From the NCBI GenBank assembly GCA_021808525.1, contig JAKBBK010000002.1:26536-90535 (forward strand): a DNA stretch of 64,000 nt. The letters run 5' to 3'. Source of the DNA: Pseudomonadota bacterium. GTDB taxonomy: Bacteria; Pseudomonadota; Gammaproteobacteria; Burkholderiales; Burkholderiaceae_C. A program made the translations under genes and the position numbers. Shown piece after piece: positions 1 through 7,944 of this stretch. The notes under the pieces were generated by a model. It searched no databases, was not told where the DNA came from, and saw only the letters and a program-made list of their open reading frames with translations. The number at the start of each line of letters is the position of its first letter. Within the stretch, counting starts at the first letter, position 1.

Positions 1-101
1 GCGACGCCGGGCTGCAGGCCGGCGAGGCCCGGCGCGTGCGCCCGAGCCTGGAGGACGTGTTCGTGCGCCAGGTAGGCGGCCACGCGCACGGTGCGCCATG
101 A
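1..101 (+). CDS. ABC exporter ATP-binding subunit, C-terminal end (partial)
   Basis: Only the last 32 codons are present, read in the frame starting at base 3 and ending with TGA at 99-101. The tail contains RPSLEDVFV, the conserved C-terminal signature of ATPases that energise ABC-2 exporters (YbhF/DrrA/CcmA type). Its stop overlaps the start of the next gene as ATGA, so translation is probably coupled to the two permeases downstream. The 5' part, with the Walker motifs, lies outside the window, so the substrate cannot be inferred. Confidence 0.85.
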   Translation, partial: DAGLQAGEARRVRPSLEDVFVRQVGGHAHGAP

Positions 102-1231
102 AGCTGCGACGCCTGCTGGCCGTGGCGTACAAGGAAGCCTTGCAGATCCTGCGCGACCCACGCAGCCTGGCCATCGCCCTGCTCATGCCGCTGATGCAGA
201 TGGCCCTGCTCGGCTATGGGGTCAGCCTGGACATCAAGCACGTTCCCATGTGCGTGCTCGACCAGGAGAACAGCCAGCTCAGCAGGCAATGGGTGGCCGG
301 GCTGGATGCCGGCGGGTGGTTCGACGTCAAGCGCCGACCCGCCGACAACCTGGCGCTGCGCACCGACATCGACCGGGGCCGCTGTTCGGTCGCGGTGGTC
401 GTTCCCACCGACTTCTCGCGCCGCCTGGCGCAGAGCGGCCGCGTGTCGGTGCAGGCGGTATTCGATGCCACCGACGTCAACACCACGAACATCGCGACGG
501 GCTATCTGCAGGCGGACGTTGCGCAATTCAACGCCCGCTGGCAGGCGGACCAGGCGGCGGCGCGCGGCGCGGCCCCGATGCGTCCCCCGGTCGATCTCGA
601 GCCGGCCACCTGGTTCAACGAGACTCTGGACAGCCGCAACTTCATCATTCCCGGCGTGGTGGCCATCATTCTGGCTCTCGTGGGCGCGCAACTGACCTCG
701 CTGACCATCTCGCGCGAGTGGGAGCGCGGAACCATGGAGCAGCTCATAGCCACCCCGGTGACCCCGCTGGAGATCATGCTGGGCAAGCTGGTGCCGTATT
801 TCTGCGTCGGCTTCGTCGATGCCGTGGCCTGCCTGGGGATCGCCGTGCTGTGGTTCGGCGTGCCGTTGCGAGGAAGCATCTGGACCCTTTTCGTCGCCAC
901 CGGACTGTTCAGCGTCGTCGTGCTGGGCATCGGCTACCTGATCTCGGTGCGTGTTCGCAGCCAACTGGGCGCAAGCCAGATCGCCCTGCTCATCACCATG
1001 CTGCCCACGACCCTGCTGTCGGGCTACACCTTCCCGATCGACCAGATGCCCAGGGCGATCCAGGCCATCACCTACCTGGTCTATCCGCGCTACTACGTCA
1101 CCCTGCTGCGAGCGATCTTTCTCAAGGGAAGCTCGGTGGCCGATCTCTGGCTGCCGCTGCTGGCGCTGAGCGCGTTCGCCCTCGCCATCGGCGCCATGGC
1201 CTCGCGCGCCTTCCACAAGCGTCTCGACTGA
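98..1231 (+). CDS. ABC-2 type export permease (first of a pair)
   Basis: This 377-residue inner-membrane protein has the ABC-2 permease layout: one N-terminal membrane segment (about residues 20-42), a long extracytoplasmic stretch to about residue 170, then a block of five hydrophobic segments. It resembles YbhS/YbhR-type permeases, which export drugs or other small molecules. The motif REWERGTMEQLIATPVTP before the second hydrophobic block is typical of the family. The ATG overlaps the stop of the ATPase gene, and a second, homologous permease begins 4 bases after its stop, so the exporter is probably a heterodimeric channel. The substrate is unknown. Confidence 0.9.
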   Translation: MKLRRLLAVAYKEALQILRDPRSLAIALLMPLMQMALLGYGVSLDIKHVPMCVLDQENSQLSRQWVAGLDAGGWFDVKRRPADNLALRTDIDRGRCSVAVVVPTDFSRRLAQSGRVSVQAVFDATDVNTTNIATGYLQADVAQFNARWQADQAAARGAAPMRPPVDLEPATWFNETLDSRNFIIPGVVAIILALVGAQLTSLTISREWERGTMEQLIATPVTPLEIMLGKLVPYFCVGFVDAVACLGIAVLWFGVPLRGSIWTLFVATGLFSVVVLGIGYLISVRVRSQLGASQIALLITMLPTTLLSGYTFPIDQMPRAIQAITYLVYPRYYVTLLRAIFLKGSSVADLWLPLLALSAFALAIGAMASRAFHKRLD

Positions 1232-1235
1232 GGCC

Positions 1236-2366
1236 ATGTTCGACCGTCTCGGGTCCATGCTGGTCAAGGAATTCCTGCAGATGCGGCGAGACCGCTGGCT
1301 GGTCATGCGCCTGGTGCTGCCCCTGGTGATCCAGCTCTTGATCTTCGGCTATGCCGCGACCTTCACAGTGCATGATGTCGCCACCGACGTGCTCGACCTC
1401 GACCACAGCCAGGCCAGCCGCGACCTGATTTCCCGGTTCACCGCCAGCAGGCGCTTTCGGGTCGTCGCCGAGGCGTCCAGCCAGGCGCAGGTCACGCGAG
1501 ACATCGACCGCGGCGACGCCGTCGTCGCCGTGATCATCCACGCCGGCTTCCAGCGCCGCCTGCAGGGCAGTCCGCCGGCGCCGCTGCAGGTTCTGGTCGA
1601 CGGCACGAACTCGAACACCGCGCTCATCGCCGTGGGCTACATCGGCCAGATCGTGGCGGCCTTCTCGAGCTCCGTCACCGTGTCGCATGGTCCGGGCTTG
1701 CACGCATCGGCGTTGCCGCAGGGCATCGAACTGCAGCCCAGGCCCTGGTTCAATCCGGGATTGGTCGATACCTGGTTTTTCATTCCCGGCGTGATCGGCA
1801 GCCTCACGCTGCTGCAGGTGGTCACGCTGACGGCCTTCGCCATCGTGCGCGAGCGAGAGGTCGGAACCCTCGAGCAGATCCTGGTCAGCCCCATCACGCC
1901 GCTGGAGTTCGTGCTCGGCAAGACCATCCCTTCCTTCGTGGTGGGTTGCGCCAGCATCAGCCTCGTTTCCGTCCTGGGCATCCTGTGGTTCGGCGTGCCC
2001 TTCATCGGATCCCTGGCAGTGATGGCCGCGGGGGCCACGCTGTTCCTGCTCGCGACCATCGGCCTGGGGCTGCTGCTTTCCACGTTTTCTCGCACCCAGC
2101 AACAGGCCTTCGCGCTGAATTTCTTTTTCATCAACCCCTTCTTCATTCTTTCGGGGTTTGCCTTCCCGATCGCCGCGATGCCGCGTGTGCTGCAGTGGTT
2201 CACCCTGGTGAACCCGCTGCGCTACTTTCTGGTGGTGATCCGCGCGGTGTTTCTCAAGGGGGTCGGATTCTCCGCGCTGTGGCCCGAGTTCGGCGCGCTC
2301 GCGGCCTTGGCCGGCATCATGCTCGCGGTCAGCGTGTTGCGGTTTCGTGCATCCCTGCAGTCTTGA
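1236..2366 (+). CDS. ABC-2 type export permease (second of a pair)
   Basis: A 376-residue paralogue of the preceding permease with the same architecture: an N-terminal membrane helix, a periplasmic domain of about 130 residues and a C-terminal five-helix block. The matching family motif reads REREVGTLEQILVSPITP. It lies 4 bases downstream of the first permease with no room for a promoter, so ATPase, permease 1 and permease 2 form one operon. In YbhFSR-type systems the two permeases form the transmembrane pathway and the upstream genes supply the ATPase and often a membrane-fusion protein; those would lie left of the window. Confidence 0.9.
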   Translation: MFDRLGSMLVKEFLQMRRDRWLVMRLVLPLVIQLLIFGYAATFTVHDVATDVLDLDHSQASRDLISRFTASRRFRVVAEASSQAQVTRDIDRGDAVVAVIIHAGFQRRLQGSPPAPLQVLVDGTNSNTALIAVGYIGQIVAAFSSSVTVSHGPGLHASALPQGIELQPRPWFNPGLVDTWFFIPGVIGSLTLLQVVTLTAFAIVREREVGTLEQILVSPITPLEFVLGKTIPSFVVGCASISLVSVLGILWFGVPFIGSLAVMAAGATLFLLATIGLGLLLSTFSRTQQQAFALNFFFINPFFILSGFAFPIAAMPRVLQWFTLVNPLRYFLVVIRAVFLKGVGFSALWPEFGALAALAGIMLAVSVLRFRASLQS

Positions 2367-2476
2367 GCCGCCTGATCAGCTCCTGCGCCGGGCTCCGAGG
2401 TGGCCCAAGCCTCCATCCCGATTGCCCTCGAAGGGGAGGTCAGGCAAGATCCGGCCCAACAAGATGGAGCCGCACC

Positions 2477-3517
2477 ATGGATGAAGTCACCGTTCTGATC
2501 ACTGGCATTTCAGGGTTCATCGCCAAGCACTGCGCGGTCGAGCTGCTCCAGCAAGGCTACCGTGTGCGAGGCACCGTGCGCAGTGCCGGCAAGGCGGATG
2601 CGGTACGCAAGACCCTGGCTGCGCATGCAAACGTTTCGCGACTCGAGTTCGTGGCGGCCGACCTGGAATCGGATCCCGGCTGGGCGGATGCGATGCAAGG
2701 CGTGCATGGCGTGCTGCACCTGGCTTCTCCGTTTCCCCTGGCACAGCCCAAGGACGAAGCCGAGCTGATCCGGCCCGCGGTGGACGGCACCTTGCGGGTC
2801 CTTCGAGCTGCCAAGGCTGCCGGAGTGAAGCGCTTCGTGCAAACCTCGTCGACCGTGGCGGTGATCTTCGGCCATGGCGGCAGCCACTCCGGCGCGTACA
2901 CGGAGGCCGACTGGACCGACGTCGACGCCCCGCATGTCACGGCCTACGCCAAATCCAAGACCCTGGCGGAGCGCGCGGCCCGCGATTTCGTGGCCAGGCA
3001 ATGTCCCGCGCTTCACTACGCGTCGGTCAATCCCGGTCTGGTGCTGGGGCCGCTGCTCGACAACGATGCCGGTAGCTCCGCCGATCTCATCGCCAGCTGC
3101 CTGCGAGGCAAATACCCCGGCTGCCCGAGGCTGTCGATTCCCGTGGTCGACGTTCGCGACGTGGCACTGGCGCACCGGCTGGCGCTGGAATCGGACGCGG
3201 CTTCCGGCGGCCGCTTCCTGGCCACATCGGGCGCGGTCTGGTTCAAGGAGCTGATGCGGCCCATCAAGGAAAGCCTGGGCGCCCGGGCGCGCAAGGTGCC
3301 GACTCGCGAATTGCCGGACTTCCTGGTCAAGCTGGTGTCCATCTTCGACGCCGACTCGCGCCCCATCGTGCCGGACCTGGGAATCGAATTCCGGATCGAC
3401 AATTCCACCACCTGCCGGACGCTGGGCATGGCATTCAGGCCGCATACCGAGTCGGGGCCGGCGATGGCCGAGAGTCTGCTGCGGTTGGGCCTCGTGCAGG
3501 ACGGCCGCATGGCTTGA
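2477..3517 (+). CDS. NAD(P)-dependent epimerase/aldehyde reductase (extended SDR)
   Basis: A 346-residue extended short-chain dehydrogenase. The N-terminus VLITGISGFIAKHCAVEL is a Rossmann-fold dinucleotide-binding loop of the GxxGxxA/G type, and the active site is visible as QTSST followed by AYAKSKTLAE (Tyr-x3-Lys). The overall pattern is that of dihydroflavonol-reductase/aldehyde-reductase-like members, which reduce carbonyls with NADPH, rather than of sugar epimerases. The ATG at 2477 was chosen because the Rossmann strand begins within four residues of it; the same frame is open further upstream but only as antisense-like sequence. It stands alone 110 bases after the ABC permease. The substrate is unknown. 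Confidence 0.85.
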   Translation: MDEVTVLITGISGFIAKHCAVELLQQGYRVRGTVRSAGKADAVRKTLAAHANVSRLEFVAADLESDPGWADAMQGVHGVLHLASPFPLAQPKDEAELIRPAVDGTLRVLRAAKAAGVKRFVQTSSTVAVIFGHGGSHSGAYTEADWTDVDAPHVTAYAKSKTLAERAARDFVARQCPALHYASVNPGLVLGPLLDNDAGSSADLIASCLRGKYPGCPRLSIPVVDVRDVALAHRLALESDAASGGRFLATSGAVWFKELMRPIKESLGARARKVPTRELPDFLVKLVSIFDADSRPIVPDLGIEFRIDNSTTCRTLGMAFRPHTESGPAMAESLLRLGLVQDGRMA

Positions 3518-4067
3518 CGCCTTTCGGCCGGCCTGTGGCGAAACAAGGTTCTCCGCGAAGGTATCGGTGATCCCTGAAGCCGCGCGACAGCTACGCTTGT
3601 TTGCGACTTCCGAGGCGGCACGCCCCGTGACGGCGTGGAGCCAGGCCGCGTCTGGCATTTGCCGGCGTTTGCAGCCGTGAGTGGAAGGAATATATTGTGC
3701 TCATCGATGAATCGCAGTGGCCCTCGCATGCTGCAGTGCGGACGCAGTTTCGGGGGGGGGCAAGCACACAGTAATCGGTTCGTGCATATTCAAGAAACAT
3801 AATGAATGCGCTGATGCCATGCACTGCCGCGAGCTGGGTCCGGTCCGATGCCGATGGAGCAGCCTTGCATACCGCAAGATTCAGTAAAACGCAATGCCCA
3901 CGCGTTGCGCAAAATTCCGAACCAATCACCGAGCGTGGAACTTCGCGGGTTTTGAATTACTCTAGGGTTCTATTGGCTGGTGCACGTCTTGTCAGGGAAA
4001 ACCAGGGTCATTCCCGCTGAATCATCGATGTTCGGCATGATGTCTGTCCCCGATTTTCGAGAATTCC
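3518..4067. other. Long intergenic region without a recognisable gene
   Basis: These 550 bases are clearly more A/T-rich than the flanking genes and carry no open frame with protein-like composition on either strand. A run of nine G lies at 3752-3760. The stretch probably holds the promoter of the GGDEF/EAL gene downstream, but I could not place a convincing -35/-10 pair. Confidence 0.5.
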
Positions 4068-4292
4068 ATGCGCAAAGGTTCGCGTCTGCTCGGTGGCCTC
4101 GCCTCGGCCGCCATCCTGCCCAATGGCAACGCGACGCTTGTTGTGGCCGAGGGCAGCGCCTACAGCCTGTCCATTGCCGCACAGGGGTCCGGTGAGTTCC
4201 GCGAACGGGTCATGTTCTCGGTCGGCGCAGCCCATCCCGGCGGTCGCATGTCCGGCTGGCCCGGTGCGTTGTCCAAGTTGGACCACGACTGA
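4068..4292 (+). pseudogene. Short reading frame in phase with the downstream PAS-GGDEF-EAL gene
   Basis: A 74-codon frame that opens with a basic then hydrophobic stretch (MRKGSRLLGGLASAAIL) resembling the start of a signal peptide. It ends with TGA at 4290-4292, in exactly the same phase as the next gene; only three codons (GTT CCG GAC) separate the stop from the next ATG at 4302. It may be an independent small secreted peptide, a decayed periplasmic sensor part of the downstream protein cut off by a nonsense mutation, or a chance frame. The remaining residues match no family I recognise. Confidence 0.3.
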
Positions 4293-4301
4293 GTTCCGGA
4301 C

Positions 4302-6110
4302 ATGGCCGTGGCCCGAGCCTCGTTCTGGTTGGCGATCATCGCCCTGGTGGCCTTGAGCACGCTCGGCCTGCGCCGCCAGATTCGCGGGCGGACGCGCCCA
4401 CGAATGGTCAGCGAGGGTGCGTTATCGATGATTCTCGATGACGTAGGGGCCTTCGTGTACATCAAGGACCTGGATCTGCGCTACCGGTACGTGAACCAGA
4501 AGGTCGTCGAATGGTTGGGGCGCCCGGCGGATGCCATCCTGGGTCTGCGCGACCAGGACCTATTCGACGCAGCCACTGCCGAGCATCTCCGCAAGACCGA
4601 TGAACGCGTGCTGCAGCAGGGCCAGCGCATCACCATCGAGGAACAGAATCGGCAACGGGCCGGACAGCCGCTACGCACCTTCATGTCGGTGAAACAGCCG
4701 CTACGCGATCAGTACGGGCGCATCCATGCGCTGTGTGGCATCTCCACCGACATCACCGACGTCAAGCATAGCGAGCAGAAGATCCGACGTCTCGCCGTCT
4801 ACGATCCACTGACCGGGCTGCCGAACCGTGCCTTGCTGCTGGACAGGATTCATCACGCCTTCCTTCGTTTCGCACGTTCGCGTTGCGATGGCGCGCTATT
4901 GTTCATCGACCTCGACAATTTCAAACTGCTCAATGACACGCTGGGGCATGCGAAGGGAGATCTTCTGCTCAAGCAAGTCGCCGAGCGCCTGGGGCGCTGC
5001 CTGCGTCTGGACGATACCCTGGCGCGACTGGGGGGCGACGAATTCGTGTTGCTGGCCGAGAACCTGGGGCGGGATTTCGTCGACGTGGCCGTGGGTGTCA
5101 AGGTCGTGGCCGAGAGACTGCTCCATGAACTCTGCACCCAGCCGATCGAATTGGACAACGAGCTTTATACCGTCAGCGCCAGCATCGGGGTCGCGTTGAT
5201 GTCCTACGTCAGTCGGGGTGCGGGTGGCGCGCCGGCGGACGACCTGCTCAGACGCGCCGACATGGCCATGTACGAGGCCAAGGCCGCCGGGCGCAATCAG
5301 GTCAAGTGCTTCGACCCCAGCATGCAGCAGGCGCTCAATCGCCGAGCCGAACTGGAATCCCTGATCAAGGATGGACTGCGACTGAGCCAGTTTCAACTGG
5401 CCTACCAACCGATCGTGGACGAGGATGGCTGCGTGGTCGGAGCCGAGGCGTTGGCGCGCTGGCCGCACCCTCAGAAGGGGCCGATAGCGCCTGGCGAATT
5501 CATCGCCGCGGCCGAGAATAGCGGTCAGATCCTTGCATTGGGAGAGTGGGTTCTGCGCACCGCGTGCGCAGAACTGGCAGCCTGGGGTCAATCCGACGGG
5601 TTTCGCGAGCTGACCCTCTCGGTGAACGTCAGCGCACGCCAGATTCGCCACCCCGAATTCGTCGCACAAGTCGCCGCGGCCTTGCAACAGACGGGGGCCG
5701 ATCCACATCGGCTCGAGCTTGAATTGACGGAGTCCGTGTTCGCGCACGACTTCGAGGGTGTCTCCGAAAAAATGCGCAGCCTGCAGCGCATCGGTCTGCG
5801 CTTTTCGCTGGATGACTTCGGAACCGGCTATTCGTCGCTGACCTACCTGAAGCGCCTGCCGTTCCAGCGTCTCAAGATCGATCAATCCTTTGTTCGCGAC
5901 CTGTTGCTGGACGAGAACGATGCGGCCATCGTTCGCGCGGTCCTGACGCTCGGCGAAAGCCTGGGGCTTGAAGTCGTCGCGGAGGGGGTGGAGACGGCTG
6001 AGCATTTCGAGGCGCTGCGGCGTCTCGGTGGCCGACGTTTCCAGGGCTATTTCTTCGGGCGCCCGGGACGGGTCGAGGACATGCTGAACGCCGCTGTACT
6101 GGTGTCTTGA
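4302..6110 (+). CDS. Membrane-anchored PAS-GGDEF-EAL cyclic-di-GMP enzyme
   Basis: A 602-residue protein with one N-terminal membrane helix (about residues 8-24), a PAS domain (about 38-150), a GGDEF domain (about 160-325) and an EAL domain (about 345-595). The cyclase motif GGDEF is intact at 244-248, with an RLDD inhibitory site five residues before it. The phosphodiesterase motif is intact (EAL at 382-384), as are NVSA, ELTES, DDFGTGYSS and AEGVE. Both making and breaking of cyclic-di-GMP are therefore possible, under control of whatever the PAS domain senses. The start at 4302 includes the membrane helix; there is no good ribosome-binding site before it. An in-phase frame ends 9 bases upstream and may be a lost N-terminal extension. 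Confidence 0.9.
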   Translation: MAVARASFWLAIIALVALSTLGLRRQIRGRTRPRMVSEGALSMILDDVGAFVYIKDLDLRYRYVNQKVVEWLGRPADAILGLRDQDLFDAATAEHLRKTDERVLQQGQRITIEEQNRQRAGQPLRTFMSVKQPLRDQYGRIHALCGISTDITDVKHSEQKIRRLAVYDPLTGLPNRALLLDRIHHAFLRFARSRCDGALLFIDLDNFKLLNDTLGHAKGDLLLKQVAERLGRCLRLDDTLARLGGDEFVLLAENLGRDFVDVAVGVKVVAERLLHELCTQPIELDNELYTVSASIGVALMSYVSRGAGGAPADDLLRRADMAMYEAKAAGRNQVKCFDPSMQQALNRRAELESLIKDGLRLSQFQLAYQPIVDEDGCVVGAEALARWPHPQKGPIAPGEFIAAAENSGQILALGEWVLRTACAELAAWGQSDGFRELTLSVNVSARQIRHPEFVAQVAAALQQTGADPHRLELELTESVFAHDFEGVSEKMRSLQRIGLRFSLDDFGTGYSSLTYLKRLPFQRLKIDQSFVRDLLLDENDAAIVRAVLTLGESLGLEVVAEGVETAEHFEALRRLGGRRFQGYFFGRPGRVEDMLNAAVLVS

Positions 6111-6120
6111 GCCGCCCCGG

Positions 6121-6143
6121 AGTTGGTGGAGGCGCCAACTTTT
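6121..6143 (+). terminator. Possible intrinsic terminator after the GGDEF-EAL gene
   Basis: AGTTGG (6121-6126) pairs with CCAACT (6135-6140) around an 8-base loop and is followed by a short T run. It lies 10 bases after the stop codon at 6110. The stem is short, so this is tentative. Confidence 0.4.
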
Positions 6144-6299
6144 GAGCGCCCCCCATGGGTGCCCCGGTTGCCACGGCCAGGTTTCCATCGCGCCGTCACG
6201 CGCCAGCACTGCTCGCAGGCCGTCGCGAATCGCTTCACTCTTGTGGGCGCAGTTGCCGGCACGCACCCTGCTCAGAAGGTGCTTGATCCCGGCACGAAG

Positions 6300-6315
6300 T
6301 TGCAAACTTTTGCAA
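6300..6315. promoter_or_regulatory. 16-bp palindrome, possible operator
   Basis: TTGCAAA CT TTTGCAA is a perfect 7-bp inverted repeat with a 2-base centre, extended imperfectly by AAG on the left and (G)CTT on the right. It lies about 130 bases before the ATG of the GH5-like lipoprotein, in an otherwise GC-rich background, which fits a binding site for a dimeric repressor. No regulator gene is adjacent. Confidence 0.4.
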
Positions 6316-6445
6316 GCTTGCGGCGATGCCCTGTCGGCATGCGTCGGGATTCGTCGTTGAGTGCACCACGCCCCCGATTCCACGGGGTCAGGCGCTGGCC
6401 CAGCCATGCCTGCGCGCTGCTGGATCCATCGGGAAGGGAGAGGAC

Positions 6446-7729
6446 ATGGTCGGACAGGTAGCCAGCGACCAGTCGCGCAAGGGTTTCGCCAGACGCAGCC
6501 TGCTCCTGTTCGTGACCATGGCTACGGCCGTGCTGGTCGGTGCATGCGGAGGTGGGGGCGCTGCCTCGTCCGCGCCGGCGTTTTCCACGCAACCCGAGGG
6601 TGTCGCCGTCGGCTCCGGAAGGCTCGTCGTCGCCGGCACCAGCACGCCCTTCATTCCCGAGGGCTTCAACACCAACGGCGTTCTCTATCCCGTCTCCTAC
6701 GCGGCCACGCTGTGTCCCCAGGCCGCCCCGCTGAGCGCGACACTGGTTCAATATCTCGAGGACACCCAGGCCGCGTTGACGGCGCCACCACTGCCGGGGC
6801 TGGCCTACAACGCGTCCTTCCAGGCCATGGTCCAGGACTGGCATGCCAACACGGTCCGCATCCACGTCAGCCAGGGCGCCCTGCAATACGAATACGCACA
6901 GGGCCTGTCGAGCTACACGGACATGGCCCGCGGCGTCATCGCGCAGGCACGCGCCGCCGGCCTCGTCGTGATCGTCGACATGCAGGCCGAGAAATACGGC
7001 TGCACCCCCTATGAAAACGGGGGCCTGCAAAAGCTTCCCGACGTCAACACCGAACAGGCCTGGAAGCAGATCCTCGACGCGACCCTGACCAACGACAAGG
7101 GCGTGATTCTCGAGGTCTTCAACGAACCGGACGCATTGGCCGCCTGCAATCTCGGCACCTACACCCAGCCGGACTGGAATGCATGGGAAACGGGCTGCGG
7201 CTCGGAACCGGATCAGGGCATGCTCACCGTCGGGCAGTACCTTCGCTCCCTGGCTCCCGACAACGTGCTGTTCTTCAACGGGCAGGGGATCGATTTCGGA
7301 TTCGACGGATTCGTCGTTCCAGCCGGCATGCCGTCCAACGCTGCCTACACGGTCCATCCCTTCAGCTATGTCGAGAATGGCAGCGAGAGCGCGAGCATCG
7401 GCAGCTGGGATGGCTCGTTCGGAAATCTCGAGCAAGGTGGTCAAGCGGTGGTCGCCACGGCCTGGGACGAGGATTTTGAATGCCCCAACGACCCCAACCA
7501 GACCATCACGGACGAATTCCTCCAGACCTATCTTCCCCAGCACTCCATAGGGATGATCGGCTACGCATGGGACGGACCGTACTGGGGCTCCGGCTACCTC
7601 GTCAACAGCTACGACTACACCGGGAACACCGCGAATTTCCAGTTGGTCGATCCCGATGCATCGGGATGCCCCCAGAACGGCGGCAGGCAGTTGCAGCAAC
7701 TCTTCCTGAGTCAGGCTGCGGCGCCTTGA
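6446..7729 (+). CDS. Secreted lipoprotein of the GH5 (cellulase) superfamily
   Basis: This 427-residue protein starts at the ATG at 6446, behind a good ribosome-binding site (GGGAAGGGAGAGG). The N-terminus is a lipoprotein signal peptide ending in LVGAC followed by a glycine run. The body looks like a TIM-barrel glycoside hydrolase of clan A: a metal- or substrate-loop stretch early on, then ILEVFNEPD, the acid/base Asn-Glu-Pro of GH5 enzymes. The nucleophile is less certain; TAWDEDFECPND near the C-terminus is a candidate. Members hydrolyse beta-1,4-linked glucans or mannans at the cell surface. It is a single gene with its own upstream palindrome. The exact substrate cannot be read from sequence. 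Confidence 0.75.
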   Translation: MVGQVASDQSRKGFARRSLLLFVTMATAVLVGACGGGGAASSAPAFSTQPEGVAVGSGRLVVAGTSTPFIPEGFNTNGVLYPVSYAATLCPQAAPLSATLVQYLEDTQAALTAPPLPGLAYNASFQAMVQDWHANTVRIHVSQGALQYEYAQGLSSYTDMARGVIAQARAAGLVVIVDMQAEKYGCTPYENGGLQKLPDVNTEQAWKQILDATLTNDKGVILEVFNEPDALAACNLGTYTQPDWNAWETGCGSEPDQGMLTVGQYLRSLAPDNVLFFNGQGIDFGFDGFVVPAGMPSNAAYTVHPFSYVENGSESASIGSWDGSFGNLEQGGQAVVATAWDEDFECPNDPNQTITDEFLQTYLPQHSIGMIGYAWDGPYWGSGYLVNSYDYTGNTANFQLVDPDASGCPQNGGRQLQQLFLSQAAAP

Positions 7730-7944
7730 GGGAATTCCTCGTCCACCACGTTCCCTTGAGCGTGCGGCGGCGATGTCTCAAGCGGGTGGCCGGCCGCCAG
7801 GTCGGCCAGTTCGGACAAGTTGGCCCGCGCTTGCGTGAAGGGCACACATCCTTGACCGACAGGCCCATCGCTGGCTCCTTGCAGTCGTGGTCAGCACTCC
7901 CGGGATGGAGAAAGGCACCACGGCCGCGACCGCGATGGCCTGCT

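Larger units (their letters stand above)
6111..6445. other. Intergenic region upstream of the GH5-like lipoprotein gene
   Basis: Apart from the possible terminator at its left edge and a 16-bp palindrome at 6300-6315, these 335 bases contain no reading frame that looks like a protein. The part from about 6160 to 6290 is as GC-rich as coding sequence and may be the remnant of a lost gene, but I recognise nothing in it. Confidence 0.4.

Noticed and set aside
3752-3760. Run of nine G as a possible phase-variation tract
   Set aside because: It lies in intergenic DNA, not in or directly before a promoter I can identify, and no frame would switch.
7730-7944. Minus-strand extension with a hydrophobic stretch between the GH5-like and maeB genes
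   Set aside because: It has no start with a ribosome-binding site and no similarity I recognise; too short to call.
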